A stretch of 64,000 nt of DNA, taken from positions 72,416,001-72,480,000 of the forward strand of contig OZ231126.1 in NCBI GenBank assembly GCA_965153355.1, in the 5' to 3' direction. The notes below the pieces were generated by a model that did not search any database, was not told the origin of the DNA, and saw nothing but the letters and a program-made list of their open reading frames with translations. Below, in pieces: positions 26,701-51,300 of this stretch. Position 1 is the first letter of the stretch. Every line of letters starts with the position of its first letter. Made by a program: the position numbers and the translations under genes. The DNA is from Flaccisagitta enflata. Taxonomy: Eukaryota; Chaetognatha; Sagittoidea; Aphragmophora.

Positions 26701-27499
26701 AACAGTGTATGTAGGCTGATGAGCCCCATGTTTTAGTGCATCATTTTTGCTCATCTTTAATCAAACTGAACAAAAGAAAATAATACATTCTCTCCCTGTG
26801 TCTTTTTCTTTCTCTCTTTTTCTCTCTCTATCCTAGCATTACACTGAGTGTCATGTACTGAATCACATTTTTTCTGGAAAAAACTGAGCTTACGTTGTTT
26901 AGCTAGAAAGAGAACCGGATCCGGTTCCAAACCTGGAACAGGATCCCAAAATTATTCTCTCAGGTTCCTAAGAAAGAAATAAAAGGAAGGAACCGGAACC
27001 GCTGAAAGTAGTAGAAATGTCCCGGTTCCAATACAAATGGATCCATGTTCCATCAATGACAGCCTAAATGTAATGTGCGGAAGCAGGTTGAAGCGGTAGC
27101 TTGAGCATGAAAGCGGATGCGGAAGCGGAAGCACAATTTTGAAATTGAATGGAAGCGGAAGCGGAAGCGAAAACGTTTTTTGAGGCCTAATGGAAGCGGA
27201 AGCGGAAGCGAAAGGACATAAGCGCTTCCGCTTCCGCTTCCGCTTCCGCTTCCGCTTCCACTTCAGATCCTGAAAATATTTTGACAATAATCATGTCAGT
27301 TTTGATGATACTTATTTTAGTACAATTTATTCATTTTTTGTGTTTTTTTTTCTTATTTGGTGTTATAATTTTTTTTTTATTGCTTTTGTATATTTTTCCT
27401 TCATCTGTTTGTCTCTGTTGGTCTATCCTTTTATTCTTCTTTTGCTTTATCTGACTTTTTTCTGTCTGTCTGTATATCTCTTCCTGTCTGTCTGTCTGT

Positions 27500-27745
<246 letters not shown>

Positions 27746-27914
27746 ATTTATTCACAGTTGATTGGTTAATTGGAAAGGAGCAAGACTCATATACCTTAAG
27801 ACCTGATTTCATAAATTTTTGAAAAACAAAAGCAAATAGATGATCCAATGATGTCATAAACAGATAAACAAATTTAAGAAAAAAATGATTTCAAAGATTA
27901 GTTGAAAGTTATAG

Positions 27915-27944
27915 AATGAATAAATAAATGAATAAATATGTGAA

Positions 27945-27979
<35 letters not shown>

Positions 27980-27981
27980 AG
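27915..27981. repeat. (AAAT)n microsatellite
   Basis: AATA tetranucleotide run within the hAT element. Confidence 0.9.
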
Positions 27982-28371
27982 TCAAAATGATTGTTTAAAC
28001 TCATTGCAATAACTAATGACAGCAAAAAAATTATACTAATATCTATGTCATTAACATATTTTCTATTATCTTTCATATTTCCTCGGTTTATCCCCTCTTT
28101 TTCTTTACATAAAAAACATTTTACATAACTTAAATAAATGTTATAGTGAAATACTCAACAATGTGGAAGCAGAAGTGGAAGCGGAAGCGGAAGCGGAAGC
28201 GGAAGCTATGCCTTCTAAAAGGGTGGAAGCGGAAGCAGAAGCGGAAGCTATGCTTTTTGAAATGGTGGAAGCGGAAGCAGAAGCGGAAGCTGTCAATTCT
28301 CAAATATGCCTTTTGGAAGCAGAAGCGGAAGCGGTCCAAAAATCTACCGCTTCTGCATCTCTACTTTCCGT

Positions 28372-28839
28372 ATGATGATTTGATAGATATCAAATCAGTA
28401 AATTGAATTTTGCTTCGCGTGTAGGTACACTTTTTTCCAAGGTGGTAGTTTTCCGTGGATGGAAATTAGAACTTCTTGATAACCAAAACATTAAGTCAGA
28501 GGTTAGCCTTATCAAATTTATTCCCGCATAAGGCACCTGATCTAATTTACTTCCGTTTAACGGTGATCTTGTCTTCAGCAGACAGGCGCAACACGGCCGG
28601 CTGAGACAAGTCAATCATGCCCTTTCTATGAAGATGTTCACATATACATATCTCTCACCTGAAAAACAACAAAGAAACGCATACGAGAGATCATTTGAAG
28701 TACCCTTAGCACCCTTGGTCTCCCCCTTTTCGCCCCTAATCGCTAAACACTGAACTTCCTGTTTTGTCTCCAATGGCGCGCCACGATAAAGTAACCCACA
28801 CGTACAGATGTATGGATGTTTTTTCTTCACCGGAGAAAG

Positions 28840-28840
<1 letters not shown>
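28372..28840. other. Unassigned sequence
   Basis: No gene or bounded repeat recognised. Confidence 0.5.

Positions 28841-28841
<1 letters not shown>

Positions 28842-28911
<70 letters not shown>
28842..28911. repeat. (AG)n microsatellite
   Basis: Uninterrupted AG run. Confidence 0.95.
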
Positions 28912-28914
<3 letters not shown>

Positions 28915-29039
28915 CAGTTTAATGACGCCGTAAAGAATATCCCTCAGTCTCTCTCACTGCAAAGTAGATTGTACATCTTCACCCTAAAGTGCCCATAGCC
29001 TACTAAGGAGAGGTAGACTCTGAGGAGTTCTTGTTTCTT

Positions 29040-29420
29040 CTCCTTGTCTTTTTTTTTTTCCTATTTCTTTTTCTATTCATTCTTTTTTTTTTCACTCATT
29101 TTTCTTCTTCACTTCCATCTATTCTTTTTCCTCTTTCCTTTTCCTTTTTGTTCTTTCCTTTTCCTTTTTGTTCTTTCCTTTTCCTTTTTGTTCTTTATCT
29201 TCTCCTTTTTGTTCTTTATCTTCTCCTTTTTCTTCATCTTTTTCGTCATCTTGATTTTCTCCCTCTTTTTCCTCTCCATTTTTTCTGCATATTATCATAT
29301 TTTCTTCTTTTTCTTTTTCTTTTTCTTCTTCTTCTTCTTCTTCTTCTTCTTCTTCTTCTTCTTCTTCTTCTTCTTCTTCTTCTTCTTCTTCTTCTTCTTC
29401 TTCTTCTTCTTCTCCTTTAT
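29040..29420. repeat. Pyrimidine tract ending in (CTT)n
   Basis: T/C-rich DNA with TTTTTGTTCTTTCC-type repeats passes into a pure CTT triplet run (about 29325-29413). The opposite strand is purine-rich. Confidence 0.9.
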
Positions 29421-29759
29421 CTCTCTTTTGGTCAGCTACATATCTCCCTGCTTTCTTGGCAGTCTTTTCATCACGTCTGGTGGGAGGGGCGATTGATACA
29501 CCGAATTGCAACCCCTAAAAACTTCGAGCCATGGTGGCCAGACGGCGCGGGCGGCCCAGTCGTCTAACAAATCGGGGGTAATTGACATCTACGTGGGGTC
29601 TCTACCGGGAGCCAGCTTGGGGGGTCTAAACAAGAGAAAATGAAAAAAAAGTAGACAAAATGGGAGATTTGGGTTTACTTAGGGTTAAGTTTTTCTTGGG
29701 CGAACATTAGGAGTTGAAACGTTCAAAACCAATGTTTTACCATGAATTTCATTGCAAAA

Positions 29760-30040
29760 AGTTAAAGGAGGAACGACGACGCTTATAACGACGATCACCA
29801 CGATGATAACGATGCAGGAGCATTGACGACGACGACGACGACGACGACGTTGATGTCGGCAATCGGCAAAGGAGAATTGCAACAAAAGAAAAAAAGTAAG
29901 AAAGAAAAAGAAAACGGAGCACAATAAAAATACTACAATAACTACGGCAAAGGCGCACGTCGGTGATGAGAATGAAGACGACGACGACGATGACAACGAC
30001 GACGATGATGATAATGACGTCGCAGTCCCGATCACCGCTC

Positions 30041-30101
<61 letters not shown>
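29760..30101. repeat. (GAC)n clusters and (AG)n upstream of the gene
   Basis: GAC/GAT triplet clusters lie at 29773-29850 and 29975-30020. An AG run follows at about 30045-30101, roughly 500 bp upstream of the start codon. I cannot name a promoter element with confidence; no clear TATA box was found between 30100 and 30600. Confidence 0.8.
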
Positions 30102-30103
<2 letters not shown>

Positions 30104-30603
30104 GTTGGGGAAATAAAAAGGGCGGCGGAGGAGGAAGATAATCACAAAAGCGAAATTTGACCAACAATCGCAAAAGAACTGAAAAAAAAGTAACCATTCA
30201 GAGAGAGAAAACACCCAATATTTTCCTCACAAAACGTGTTTTCCTATTTTTTGCTGGCGCCAACTCTTACGGAAGAGCGAGGAAAAACATTCTCACAACA
30301 TCGTTTTTACTTGTTCCTTGACGTCGACTTTCTTTCTCCCACTGCGGATCACATTTAAGAAAAAAAAACTTCCTCCTTCTTCACTTTTTAACGAGTAATT
30401 CAAACGGGAACAAGGACCAGTTGATCTTATTAGCGGATAATACTCACGGAAGAAAAGAATCTACCACAATAGGCAATAAGCAAGAAAAGAAAAATAAAAG
30501 CGATAAAGAAACTATAAGGACTATATCCTCTCCCTCTCTCCATCACTCCCCCTGCAAAAAAAAAGGAAAAAAACAAACAAACCCAAAAACTCTAGTCATC
30601 AAC

Positions 30604-42118
<11,515 letters not shown>

Positions 42119-43627
42119 CCGACCAGATGGGTTGGTCCGGTTATTGAACATTTGTGACGGAGCGCGGCGCATATCAAACGCGGCATGCAGCGTAGCGTGA
42201 CGTTTGACGGAGCGCGACGCTCTCTCCCGCATGGCGTCGGGCGTGACGTGTGGCGTCGCGCCCAAAAAAAAACAAACAAAAAACAAACAAAAAAAAACAA
42301 AGAGACACGGAGGAAGAGACGCAAAAATAGACAATGATCGATCTCACTCGCTCGCGCTGCGCATCCTACCTAATTCGATTATCGCGTGTGTATGTGTGTG
42401 TATGTGTGTAATTGTTCGTAATCTGAATGTGATTGCAATGTTTTTGTAATTGAATGAATTATGAATGTGTATCCAATGTATGCGTGTTTTTATTTTGGTG
42501 ACATGTAGTGGGAGAGTGCCAGGGGATCTCATGACAAAATAGATAAAAAAATCAATGAACGAACGGTGAGATTCGAAAAATTTTCTTTTTGGCGCTTCCT
42601 CCTCGACACCCCACTCTACCCCTAAACCTTTAACGCCTCCCCCACCAGCCAAGCCCTGACGTCTATACCCCCCTGCCCCCGCTCCGTCCCCCCCTGCTTG
42701 TCCCTCTACCCCAAACACGATCCACAGTTGATTTCCTCTTCGAATTTCCGGGGGGAGGCTAATGTCAACGCGGCCAGTGCTTTAATATCCATCTTATTCC
42801 GTTTGTTCCAATTCCAATAACCATGCCATTTTTTAATATTCCTTCAAGACGAATAGCATTTTAAATATATGAATATTTCATATTGAAATCGAGAAGCGAT
42901 TATATGAACATTCCTTTCCCACAGGATGAAGCGTCTCTTTCATTTCAAATGATTGTCTTTACGAGATTATTGGATTAATGCTTGTTACAGCATCTATATG
43001 ACATGACATGACATGTCCTTCTAACGTCTCAAAAGTATGAAAAGAAACCCAATCTGGTCTATTGCACCATCATCGTACCATCAATGAAAACCTCTTTACA
43101 ATGAAAAAGAAGGATTGTGTACCTCTGCTGCCATATTCAATAAATACTTTTGCCATCTATGCATATATATGATTACGCGTTCAATGTCATGGCACGGACT
43201 GGCGATATTACCTCCCCCGCGCTACCTGTGATAATTTCCTGCAAATGATTAATTATGAATGTTGCTTTTATTTATAAACACAAACACACATACAAAACCA
43301 AACCTCCTGTCGAGCGTATGTGCTTAGTAAATACATGCACTTCTCTGAGATGATACATGTGTTTACATATACACACAAATCCGACAACGCGATCTTGCCC
43401 ATTATTGATTGTTATTGTACATATATAACCATTCACCAACTAACTCCTGCCATACTTCAGTTGTGTCTCCTTTTATATCATTCGCATATCTCAAATATAA
43501 ATGTCCACTCTTATGAAAACTACTTTTTTGTTATCTACCCTAAGATTATGCCATTTCTTATTTGTGGTAATAATCAATAGTTTCTCGACCAATTAAGCAA
43601 AGCAAATTTGATAAGTTAATCATAACA
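42119..43627 (+). other. 3' flank of the GM2A-like gene
   Basis: This is probably 3' untranslated sequence and then intergenic DNA. A TGTGTATGTG run lies near 42387-42410. No second gene is seen. Confidence 0.5.
43139..43144 (+). terminator. Candidate polyadenylation signal AATAAA
   Basis: AATAAA on the sense strand about 1.0 kb after the stop codon. It is a candidate end for the GM2A-like transcript; without cDNA the real 3' end is unknown. Confidence 0.35.
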
Positions 43628-44242
43628 CACTGTGCTTTTAAAATAATTCTCAGTGGAAAGTCATATAACTGTGGGTTTTTCTGCATTTTTGAGCAGTATT
43701 GGGATGTTAGAGCATGTAACTAGCAAAAATAAAATCATTCCCCGAGCGCTTTTTGAGTAATCTTCAAAATAGAAAAAAAATGAACTTATTTGTAATGCAG
43801 ATTTTAATGAGTTTTATTGGCTTTTTTTTTATTCTATATTGTTATTCTATACAAAATTTCCTTTCATTTGATAGGTCACACTATATGGTTTTATATAGAA
43901 ATTAGGTTTTCATATTTTGAGCCACCGTTACTTTTTTGTAACGGTGACTCAAAAAAAGAAAATTTTAATTCTTTGCAAAAGTATACAGTGCGACCTATCA
44001 AATGAAAGGGAATTTTGCATAGATTAACAATTTAGTATCAGAAATTTAGTCAACACATCCCAGAAGAATCTGCATTGAAATTAGGACTATTTTTCTCTGA
44101 TTTTGAAGGTTACTCAAAAATCGCTCAGGGAATGATTTTGTTTTTGCTAGTTACATGCTCTTACACCCCAATACTGCTCAAAAATGCAAAAAAACCCACA
44201 GTTATATGACTTTTCACTCAGAATTGTTTTAAAAGCACAGTG
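43628..44242. mobile_element. 615 bp palindromic foldback element
   Basis: The ends CACTGTGCTTTTAAAA and the inverse TTTTAAAAGCACAGTG bound arms that stay complementary to the centre near 43935 (CACCGTTAC...GTAACGGTG). AACA occurs directly on both sides (43624-43627 and 44243-44246). CACTG ends with a 4-bp duplication would fit a CMC/Chapaev-type transposon, but this is tentative. Short frames only. Confidence 0.75.
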
Positions 44243-44416
44243 AACATCAAGTCATCCAGAGGATCACGTCAAAATCATGGCACAAACAGTTTTAAGCAGG
44301 ATGGATTACTTGTAAACTATTTTTAGGTGACCCTAAAATGTTGAAAACTGATAGTTGACAAATTGGAAGTTGGGCATGGGTTTTGTTTGCGATGGGGCAT
44401 TACTCATGACTAATGA

Positions 44417-44555
44417 GGCCGGATACACGGCAATCCAGTCGAGGACGGTTGGGCAGGAGCAGTAATGCGAAAATCGCTCGCAATTAAGATATGTTACCGA
44501 CCGACGGACCGACCGCCCGACACGGCAAGGTGTAGAGTCGCGTGTCCGCGACTAA
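44417..44555 (-). mobile_element. Family B hairpin-GTCC element
   Basis: GGCCGGATACACGGCAATCC, GGTTGGGCAGGAGCAGTAAT, then a CGGACCGACC run, and AGAGTCGCGTGTCCGCGACT at the head (hairpin AGTCGCG/CGCGACT). Confidence 0.75.
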
Positions 44556-44731
44556 TAATGCCGCGAGAGAACAGTTCAGAAAAATTAGAGTGTGGTAAAG
44601 ATACCAATGCAGATGAAGAAGTGGCACAATTCTGATGAAAACTCTGATGAAAATACGACTGCATTGTATGACCCGTGAGCATACTGCGCCATACTTGGAC
44701 GAGATTAGCTTCTTTTAGTAGAGGATTACTA

Positions 44732-45130
44732 CTCGACTAAAAAAAACGCACCCTATTTTGAGTTGAAGAATAAGAAAAACAAATGATTTGAACATTTTTT
44801 TGTTTAAGTGATTTAAAAGATTTTCAAATTTTCTTTCATTCTAGACCAATCCCAAATCTGTATCTCAAACGGTTTGGGAGCTAGAGCTTGCCAAAGATAT
44901 CTTCGAATTTGTAAAAATGCTCATTTTTCAATGGCATTGCAAACTGAAAATTGCAATGTTATTACTCATTCTTACGCCATTTCTAAACAAATAAAGCTAG
45001 AATTTCCAGATTGAAACCAAATGAAAGATCTTTTCAAGAGCTTTCTGATGGTGTAAGACTTTAATCAGTTATTTTGAAATTCAGTATGACAATTTGCCAT
45101 TTAAAAGTGCGGCTTTTTTTATGAGTCGAG
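44732..45130. mobile_element. MITE related to 10272-10657
   Basis: The ends CTCGACTAAAAAAAACGCAC and the inverse GTCGAG pair imperfectly, with TA at 44730-44731 and 45131-45132. Interior phrases (TTTCTAAACAAATAAAGCTA and AAATGAAAGATCTTTTCAAG) match 10506-10590. Confidence 0.65.
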
Positions 45131-45132
45131 TA

Positions 45133-46099
45133 ACCTTGGCGTCATAAAAAATGGCGGATTTTTAAAACCTATTTTAACCATCTTATTTTAAGAGAAACTA
45201 AGGAAAATTGGTGATGGTTGGAAAGCTCTTTGAAAGATCTTTCATTTGAGTCGTGTCTGGACCTTCTAGCTCAAACCGTTTAGAAATTACAGTGATTCAA
45301 AGAAAACCTCTATTTTTTCACCCTTACGGTGTGTCATAAAAAGTCTGCTAATAATTTCATTATTACCAAAATGATAGAAGATTTTGTCCGATTGCCTTCA
45401 GATTTTCAGTGATGTCTAAATTGTGTGTCTTCTGATACCGGTTCAATTTTTGTGAGAATCGGAAATTTTTTACTATGGTTTTTGCATGTTCCTTTACTAA
45501 CCCTCATCCAAATTCTTGAAAAATTATGCAATTTCAAAAAAATTTGTTTATTTCTGAATTATTTGAGCTCACACCCAGTTTACTTCTTTGGGAGAGGGCC
45601 CTAAATAAAGAACTTTGAAAGCACTCTAAAACTGTCATAGATTTTTCACAATTTTAGCCATATATTCATGAACAAAACGCTCAATAAAATCCAATCACAG
45701 ATTCTTTCAAACCACAGTTTTGCAAGCCAACATTAAAATCTTTCGTATGGTGATAATGTTAGTAAAATTTGTCCGATTTGGATGAAATTTTAGGAGCTGT
45801 TAAAGGCAGGTATGTTGTACCACCATATCAAATTTTATCTTAATCGGATAAGGTTAAGTATGGTTTTTAGGAGATTATGTTTAGGTTATGATCGCTGACA
45901 CACCGTAAGGGTGAAAAAAAAAAAGTGTTTTTAAAATTGATGTAGCTTCTAAACCATTTGAGCGACAATGTTGCGACACAACTCAAATGAAAGATCTTTC
46001 GAAGAGCTTTCTAGACAGCACCAATTTTCCTTAGTTTCTCTCAAATTAAATTTGTTAAAATAGGTTTTAAAAATCCGCCATTTTTTATGACGCCAAGGT
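45133..46099. mobile_element. Long-TIR element abutting the previous MITE
   Basis: The TIR begins ACCTTGGCGTCATAAAAAAT and is perfect for at least 46 bp. Complementarity continues for about 210 bp to CACCCTTACGGTGTGTCA. TA flanks at 45131-45132 and 46100-46101, and the left TA is shared with the neighbouring MITE. The 550 bp interior has no coding capacity that I recognise. Confidence 0.8.
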
Positions 46100-46101
46100 T
46101 A

Positions 46102-46880
46102 GTAAGGTATATCCAGCAATCAGGGGCGTACGAAAGTTAAATTTTACACTACTGCATTCCTTCAATATGTGTCCTGAAAAAACCTGGTTTGTCTGTGACT
46201 TCAAAAAAATATAAAAAAGAGACCTTTTTTTATTTTTATCATTTGCAGTACAGGAAATCAATAAAAATCATAGATCATTTGAAAGATATTCAAAAGAGCT
46301 TTCATTTGCCGCCAATCTCACATATTTAGCTCAATTTATTAAGACACAGTAAAGGAAAGACTGAAGAGTGTTGATTTTCAAGTTTGAAAATGTGCATAAC
46401 CAAATGTAACCATTTAACTTCCAACAAATGTCATTTCCAGACGAGTAAAGCTGAGAGGCTGGGACTGGTCTAAAATGATGATCTTTTGAAAATCTTTCAA
46501 ACGGTCACTGCATCTGGACTGTTGACATGACATGTCTAGGTTGATTCCCTTTTCTTTGAACTGATTGATTTCCTTTTCTGCCGCCAGATCAGATAGCAGC
46601 TCCGGTCAGTCAACACTTGAGGTAGTAATAAATAGCAAATTATGGCATTTTTGGCGGGGTAAATGGTATGCAAATTTCAGGGGGACAGGTGTATCGAAAA
46701 TTCACTAACGACCATTTGAAACGTTACATTTACTTGCGCCAGTTTGTACAATGATTTTAAACCCTGAAATTTTGGGCCTACTTAAGTGACAAATTGCTTT
46801 CCTTACGAAACTATCAGTTTGACTGCATGCCTCATTATTATAGGGTGAACAGGTCTGTAACCATTCAATACTATACCATA
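46102..46880. other. Unassigned sequence, probably decayed repeats
   Basis: No gene. The core phrase shared by several MITEs (GAAAGATATTCAAAAGAGCT) is present near 46282. Confidence 0.4.
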
Positions 46881-46887
46881 CGGTATA

Positions 46888-47496
46888 AGCAATGATATCG
46901 AAAACATCAAATCTCAGATCAATGATCTGAAAACAGCCGTTGAAAGTCTTAAACACGAAGCAAGTGACTCACTCGCTTATTTGAACCAGACAAAATCTGA
47001 ATCTCGGGATGTGGATCAGTCAACGCAGCGCCTCTTTTTCGATCAGCACATCAGCGTTGTCTGCAAGGAGCTTGTTCAGCGCCAGGATAAGCAACGCAAT
47101 CTCATCATTTTTGGGCTGAGTGAGACCACAAATGACTACCAACAAGTGGAAGCACTTATTTGTGATATTGGTGTATCAGCTTGTGTTTCATCAGTTTACC
47201 GCGTAGGCAACTGCGTGGGGGACAAAACAAGACCTTTGGTTGTTCGGTTCCGTACAGCATCTGACCGGGAGAGTGTCAAGAACAACCTTTGGAAGCTGAA
47301 AGGACAAATACGTTGGGACAGGGTTTCAGTTTGCCCTGATTTAACGAAAATGCAATGTGCCGAGGAAAAAATCAAGTTTAAACAACTGCTTGAAGAGCAA
47401 AAGTGCAAAAATGAAGAATCTACCGAAAAAGGAGCTTGGAAAATTGTGGGAAGCAGGGGAAAACGGCAGCTCATTTTCAAACATAACAATCCTTAG
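46888..47496 (+). pseudogene. LINE ORF1-like protein, 5'-truncated
   Basis: The frame is open from an upstream stop at 46858. It encodes a coiled-coil-like N-terminal part (IENIKSQINDLKTAVESLKH) and then a segment of the LINE ORF1 RRM type (RQDKQRNLIIFGLSE, VSSVYRVGNC, RPLVVRFRTASDRESVKNNL, then VCPDLTKMQCAEE). It ends GSRGKRQLIFKHNNP. Proteins of this type bind the RNA of their own element. There is no ATG in frame before the coiled coil, so the 5' end is lost. No reverse transcriptase follows. Confidence 0.75.
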
Positions 47497-47627
47497 TTGT
47501 GTGTGCTGTGTTGCTTTGCTGTGTTAAAAGTTTTCTTTAATGATTAAGACGGCCTTTTTTATAAGACCTTTCTTAAAAAGGTTTTCCTAAGGTTAAATTT
47601 ATCTAAATCTAAATATAAATCTAAATC
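47497..47627 (+). mobile_element. LINE 3' end following ORF1
   Basis: GGCCTTTTTTATAAGACC, TTTTCCTAAGG and a TCTAAA-type hexamer tail follow within 130 bp of the ORF1 stop. The same tail on the minus strand at 7116-7265 shows that this is the family's 3' end. Confidence 0.65.
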
Positions 47628-48089
47628 ATACGGTCCATAGCATTCAATACCATTCAATTTACCATATACCACTCGACATATAATACACGGCATGGGCGAC
47701 CAAAATCTTGAACTGTTCTTTTGTCCATACATCGAGTTGCTTTGGCTGAACCACAAAGAAAGTGAGTGTTACAGGTTTCCGAAATTTTGGAGTAAAAGAA
47801 AAGACTAACTGTTTGCTGTGACCAATTGTTAAATGTTAATGTTGGACGATTCGTCCGTCGGTCCGCCGGTTATGAATTTTGTTTAACTTTTACTTACTTT
47901 TTGGCAAACGAGGAGATGGCCCTCTTGTTTTGATGTTTTTCCATGCAGTAGTTGTCACCTCTAAGCACATTGCACAACCCTAGAGCCTACTCCTAATAAA
48001 CTCGACCCTTCTTTTGTTTCGGCCATCTCCTTTACCTAAACTTGTGAAGAATCTTGAGTCATCTGCCGGAGTCACTCCCCCATTATGTT
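47628..48089. other. Unassigned sequence
   Basis: No gene. A short GTCCGTCGGTCCGCCGG run near 47850 may be a family B relic. Confidence 0.4.
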
Positions 48090-48210
48090 GGCCGGATACA
48101 CGGCTACCCTAGTAACGTGCGGGTGGGCAGGAGCAGTGTTGGAGAAGGTAACTAGGGCATCTGGGCAAGAGCCGTATGCTCTAAAAGCTCAAAAACGCCG
48201 AAAAAGTAAC
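48090..48210 (-). mobile_element. Family B tail fragment
   Basis: GGCCGGATACACGGCTACCC and GGGTGGGCAGGAGCAGTGTT match the tails at 63175 and 44420. The microsatellite and head are missing and replaced by a family A module. Confidence 0.6.
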
Positions 48211-48370
48211 CAGTTGCCCAAGGTCAATATGTGGTCAACGATACCCGTTGCCCTGCTATGTATTTTGGTGATTGTAGGTAATGGGTAGCAGGGCAGCGGC
48301 CCCAAAGGGGACGATGTCCTGTAGAACACAGGGGGACTTTCGTTCGTTCTTCCGTCCGTGTGTGCAGATT
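48211..48370 (+). mobile_element. Family A terminal module, half copy
   Basis: In order: TTGCCCAAGGTCAATATGTG, GGTCAACGATACCCGTT, the GCCCTGCTA/TAGCAGGGC hairpin, GCGGCCCCAAAGGGGACG, GAACACAGGGGGACTTTCG and a GTCCG stub. The order matches the left part of 60336-61081 and, inverted, the right part of 2109-2552. Confidence 0.7.
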
Positions 48371-48394
48371 TGATCCATGAGGCTGGGACTTGAG

Positions 48395-48397
<3 letters not shown>

Positions 48398-48472
<75 letters not shown>
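48398..48472. repeat. (CT)n microsatellite
   Basis: CT run directly after the family A half copy. Confidence 0.95.
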
Positions 48473-48474
<2 letters not shown>

Positions 48475-48572
48475 TCTCTTTCTTTGGACAGTTTTGTCGG
48501 GCCCGCTGTTTTTCTGTTTTTGATGGGATGGGGCCCGACTGGCCCGCGCAAAAAAATCACTAAGATCAGGGC

Positions 48573-48613
48573 TGATGATGATGATGATGATGATAATGAT
48601 GATGATGATGATA

Positions 48614-48662
<49 letters not shown>

Positions 48663-48663
48663 C
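48573..48663. repeat. (GAT)n microsatellite
   Basis: GAT triplets with two ATAAT breaks. Confidence 0.95.
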
Positions 48664-48894
48664 GATTGGGAAAAAAATGAGTCCAGGGTTAGGAATTAAT
48701 GTTTTCCTTTTTGGCTTGCGCCAATTTGGGAAAGTTGAGGCAGAACTAGGCTTGCCCGTGGCTGGGGTTGAAATTGGTACAGGGTGAAAGAGGGCACTTT
48801 TTTACACCTTCTGGAAAAAAGCAGGCCTCTGTGGGACCAATACTTTAATCTTTTTTTATTTTTTCACATTTTCTGCTTTTTTTTCAAAAATCTT

Positions 48895-49740
<846 letters not shown>

Positions 49741-49824
49741 ACATGAGGGAAAAAAAACTGAAAAAACAAAACAAAAACAATTTTACGATTTTTTTCCGGT
49801 CGGCGAGAGCCGCCTTTACTGGTT

Positions 49825-49904
<80 letters not shown>

Positions 49905-49912
49905 AATGATTA
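49825..49912. repeat. (GAT)n microsatellite
   Basis: Nearly pure GAT run. Confidence 0.95.
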
Positions 49913-50064
49913 TGACTCCACTGTCCAGTTGATTCATTGAAACTCTAACAATGTTTGACACTGAGTTATTTTTAGCACAAAGAATCTACTAAATATAGGA
50001 ATTCGTGCGTAAATTGTGGAAGCTATGTGAGGAATTCCCAGGCACGGGTGACGATGTTGAGAAG

Positions 50065-50600
50065 AGAAGAAGAAGAAGTAGATGATGATGAAGAAGAAGA
50101 ATAAGAAGAAGAAGAAGAAGGTGAAGAAAAAGAAGAAGACGAGGAAGAAAAAGAAGAACAAGAAGAATAAGAAGAAGAAGATGAAGAAGAAGAAGAAGAA
50201 GAAGAAGAAGAAGAAGAAGAAGAAGAAGAAGAAGAAGAAAAGAAGAAGAAGAAGAAGAAGAAGAAGAAGAAGAAAAAGAGGAAGAAGAAGAAGAAGAAGA
50301 AGAAGAAAGAAAAAGAAAAAGAAAAGAAAAGAAAAAGAAAGAAGAAGAAGAAGAAGAAGAAAAGAAAAAGAAGAAGAAGAAGAAGAAAGAAAGAAAAAGA
50401 AAAGAAAAAGAAAAGAAAAAGAAAAAAAAATAAGAAAAGAAGAAAAGAAAAGAAAAAGAAAAGAAAAAGAAAAGAAAAGAAAAAAAGAAAAAGAAGAAGA
50501 AGAAGAGAAGAAGGACGAAGAAGAAGAAGAAGAAGAAGAAGAAGAAGAAGAAGAAGAAGAAGAAGAAGAAGAAGAAGAAGAAGAAGAAGAAGAAGAAGCA
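50065..50600. repeat. (GAA)n purine tract, about 530 bp
   Basis: GAA triplets with AAAAG variants, nearly all purine on the + strand. It abuts a family B end. Confidence 0.95.
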
Positions 50601-50674
50601 GACGTGTGGGCAGGGACCTTCAACCTCCAGCCACACCCTAATCCTCCTCAAACACACAAAAACACTCATTTTCC

Positions 50675-50783
50675 CACTTTTCGACTCGTGCTCACGGACC
50701 GACGGACCAAGGGACCAACGGATCAATGGACCGACCGACTGACGGACAAAGCCTCTCATAGAGTTGCGTATCCGGAACTAAAA
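50675..50783 (-). mobile_element. Family B head portion
   Basis: CCCACTTTTCGACTCGTGCT, a GGACCGACGGACC run, AAAGCCTCTCATAGAGTTGC, then TATCCGGAACTAAAAA. The tail side is replaced by the GAA tract. Confidence 0.65.
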
Positions 50784-50925
50784 AAAAACAGAAAATAAAA
50801 ACGAAAAGGAAAAAGAAAAAGAAAAAGAAAAAAAAAAAAAAGAAAAAGAAAAAGGAAAAGAAGAAGAAAAAGGAAAGGAAGAAGAAGGATTAGAAGAAGG
50901 AGTACGAAAGCGGAAGAAGAGGAGA
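50784..50925. repeat. Purine-rich low-complexity tract
   Basis: AAAAAG and GGAAAAG runs following the family B head. Confidence 0.85.
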
Positions 50926-51059
50926 ATGAAGATGATGTTGGAAGATTCACGCGCCAAAATTGCGTACAAAAATCATCGCGGAATTTTCACGTCATCAACC
51001 TTTTCTGACCTCTGGTTTTATCCATTTTTTCAAAATATTGACAAAAGACAGAAGGGTGT

Positions 51060-51064
<5 letters not shown>

Positions 51065-51149
<85 letters not shown>

Positions 51150-51192
51150 TATTATCGCTTCTGTGCTTCTGACCACAAATTGTCCAACGATG

Positions 51193-51286
<94 letters not shown>

Positions 51287-51300
51287 CCACAACAACAACT
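51065..51300. repeat. (AG)n and (AAC)n microsatellites
   Basis: AG at about 51066-51147 and AAC triplets at about 51196-51299. Confidence 0.95.

Noticed and set aside
47598-47627. Telomere-like TCTAAA repeats (also 7123-7140)
   Set aside because: They form the 3' tail of a LINE, in the same context at two internal sites, and the unit is not a standard telomere repeat.
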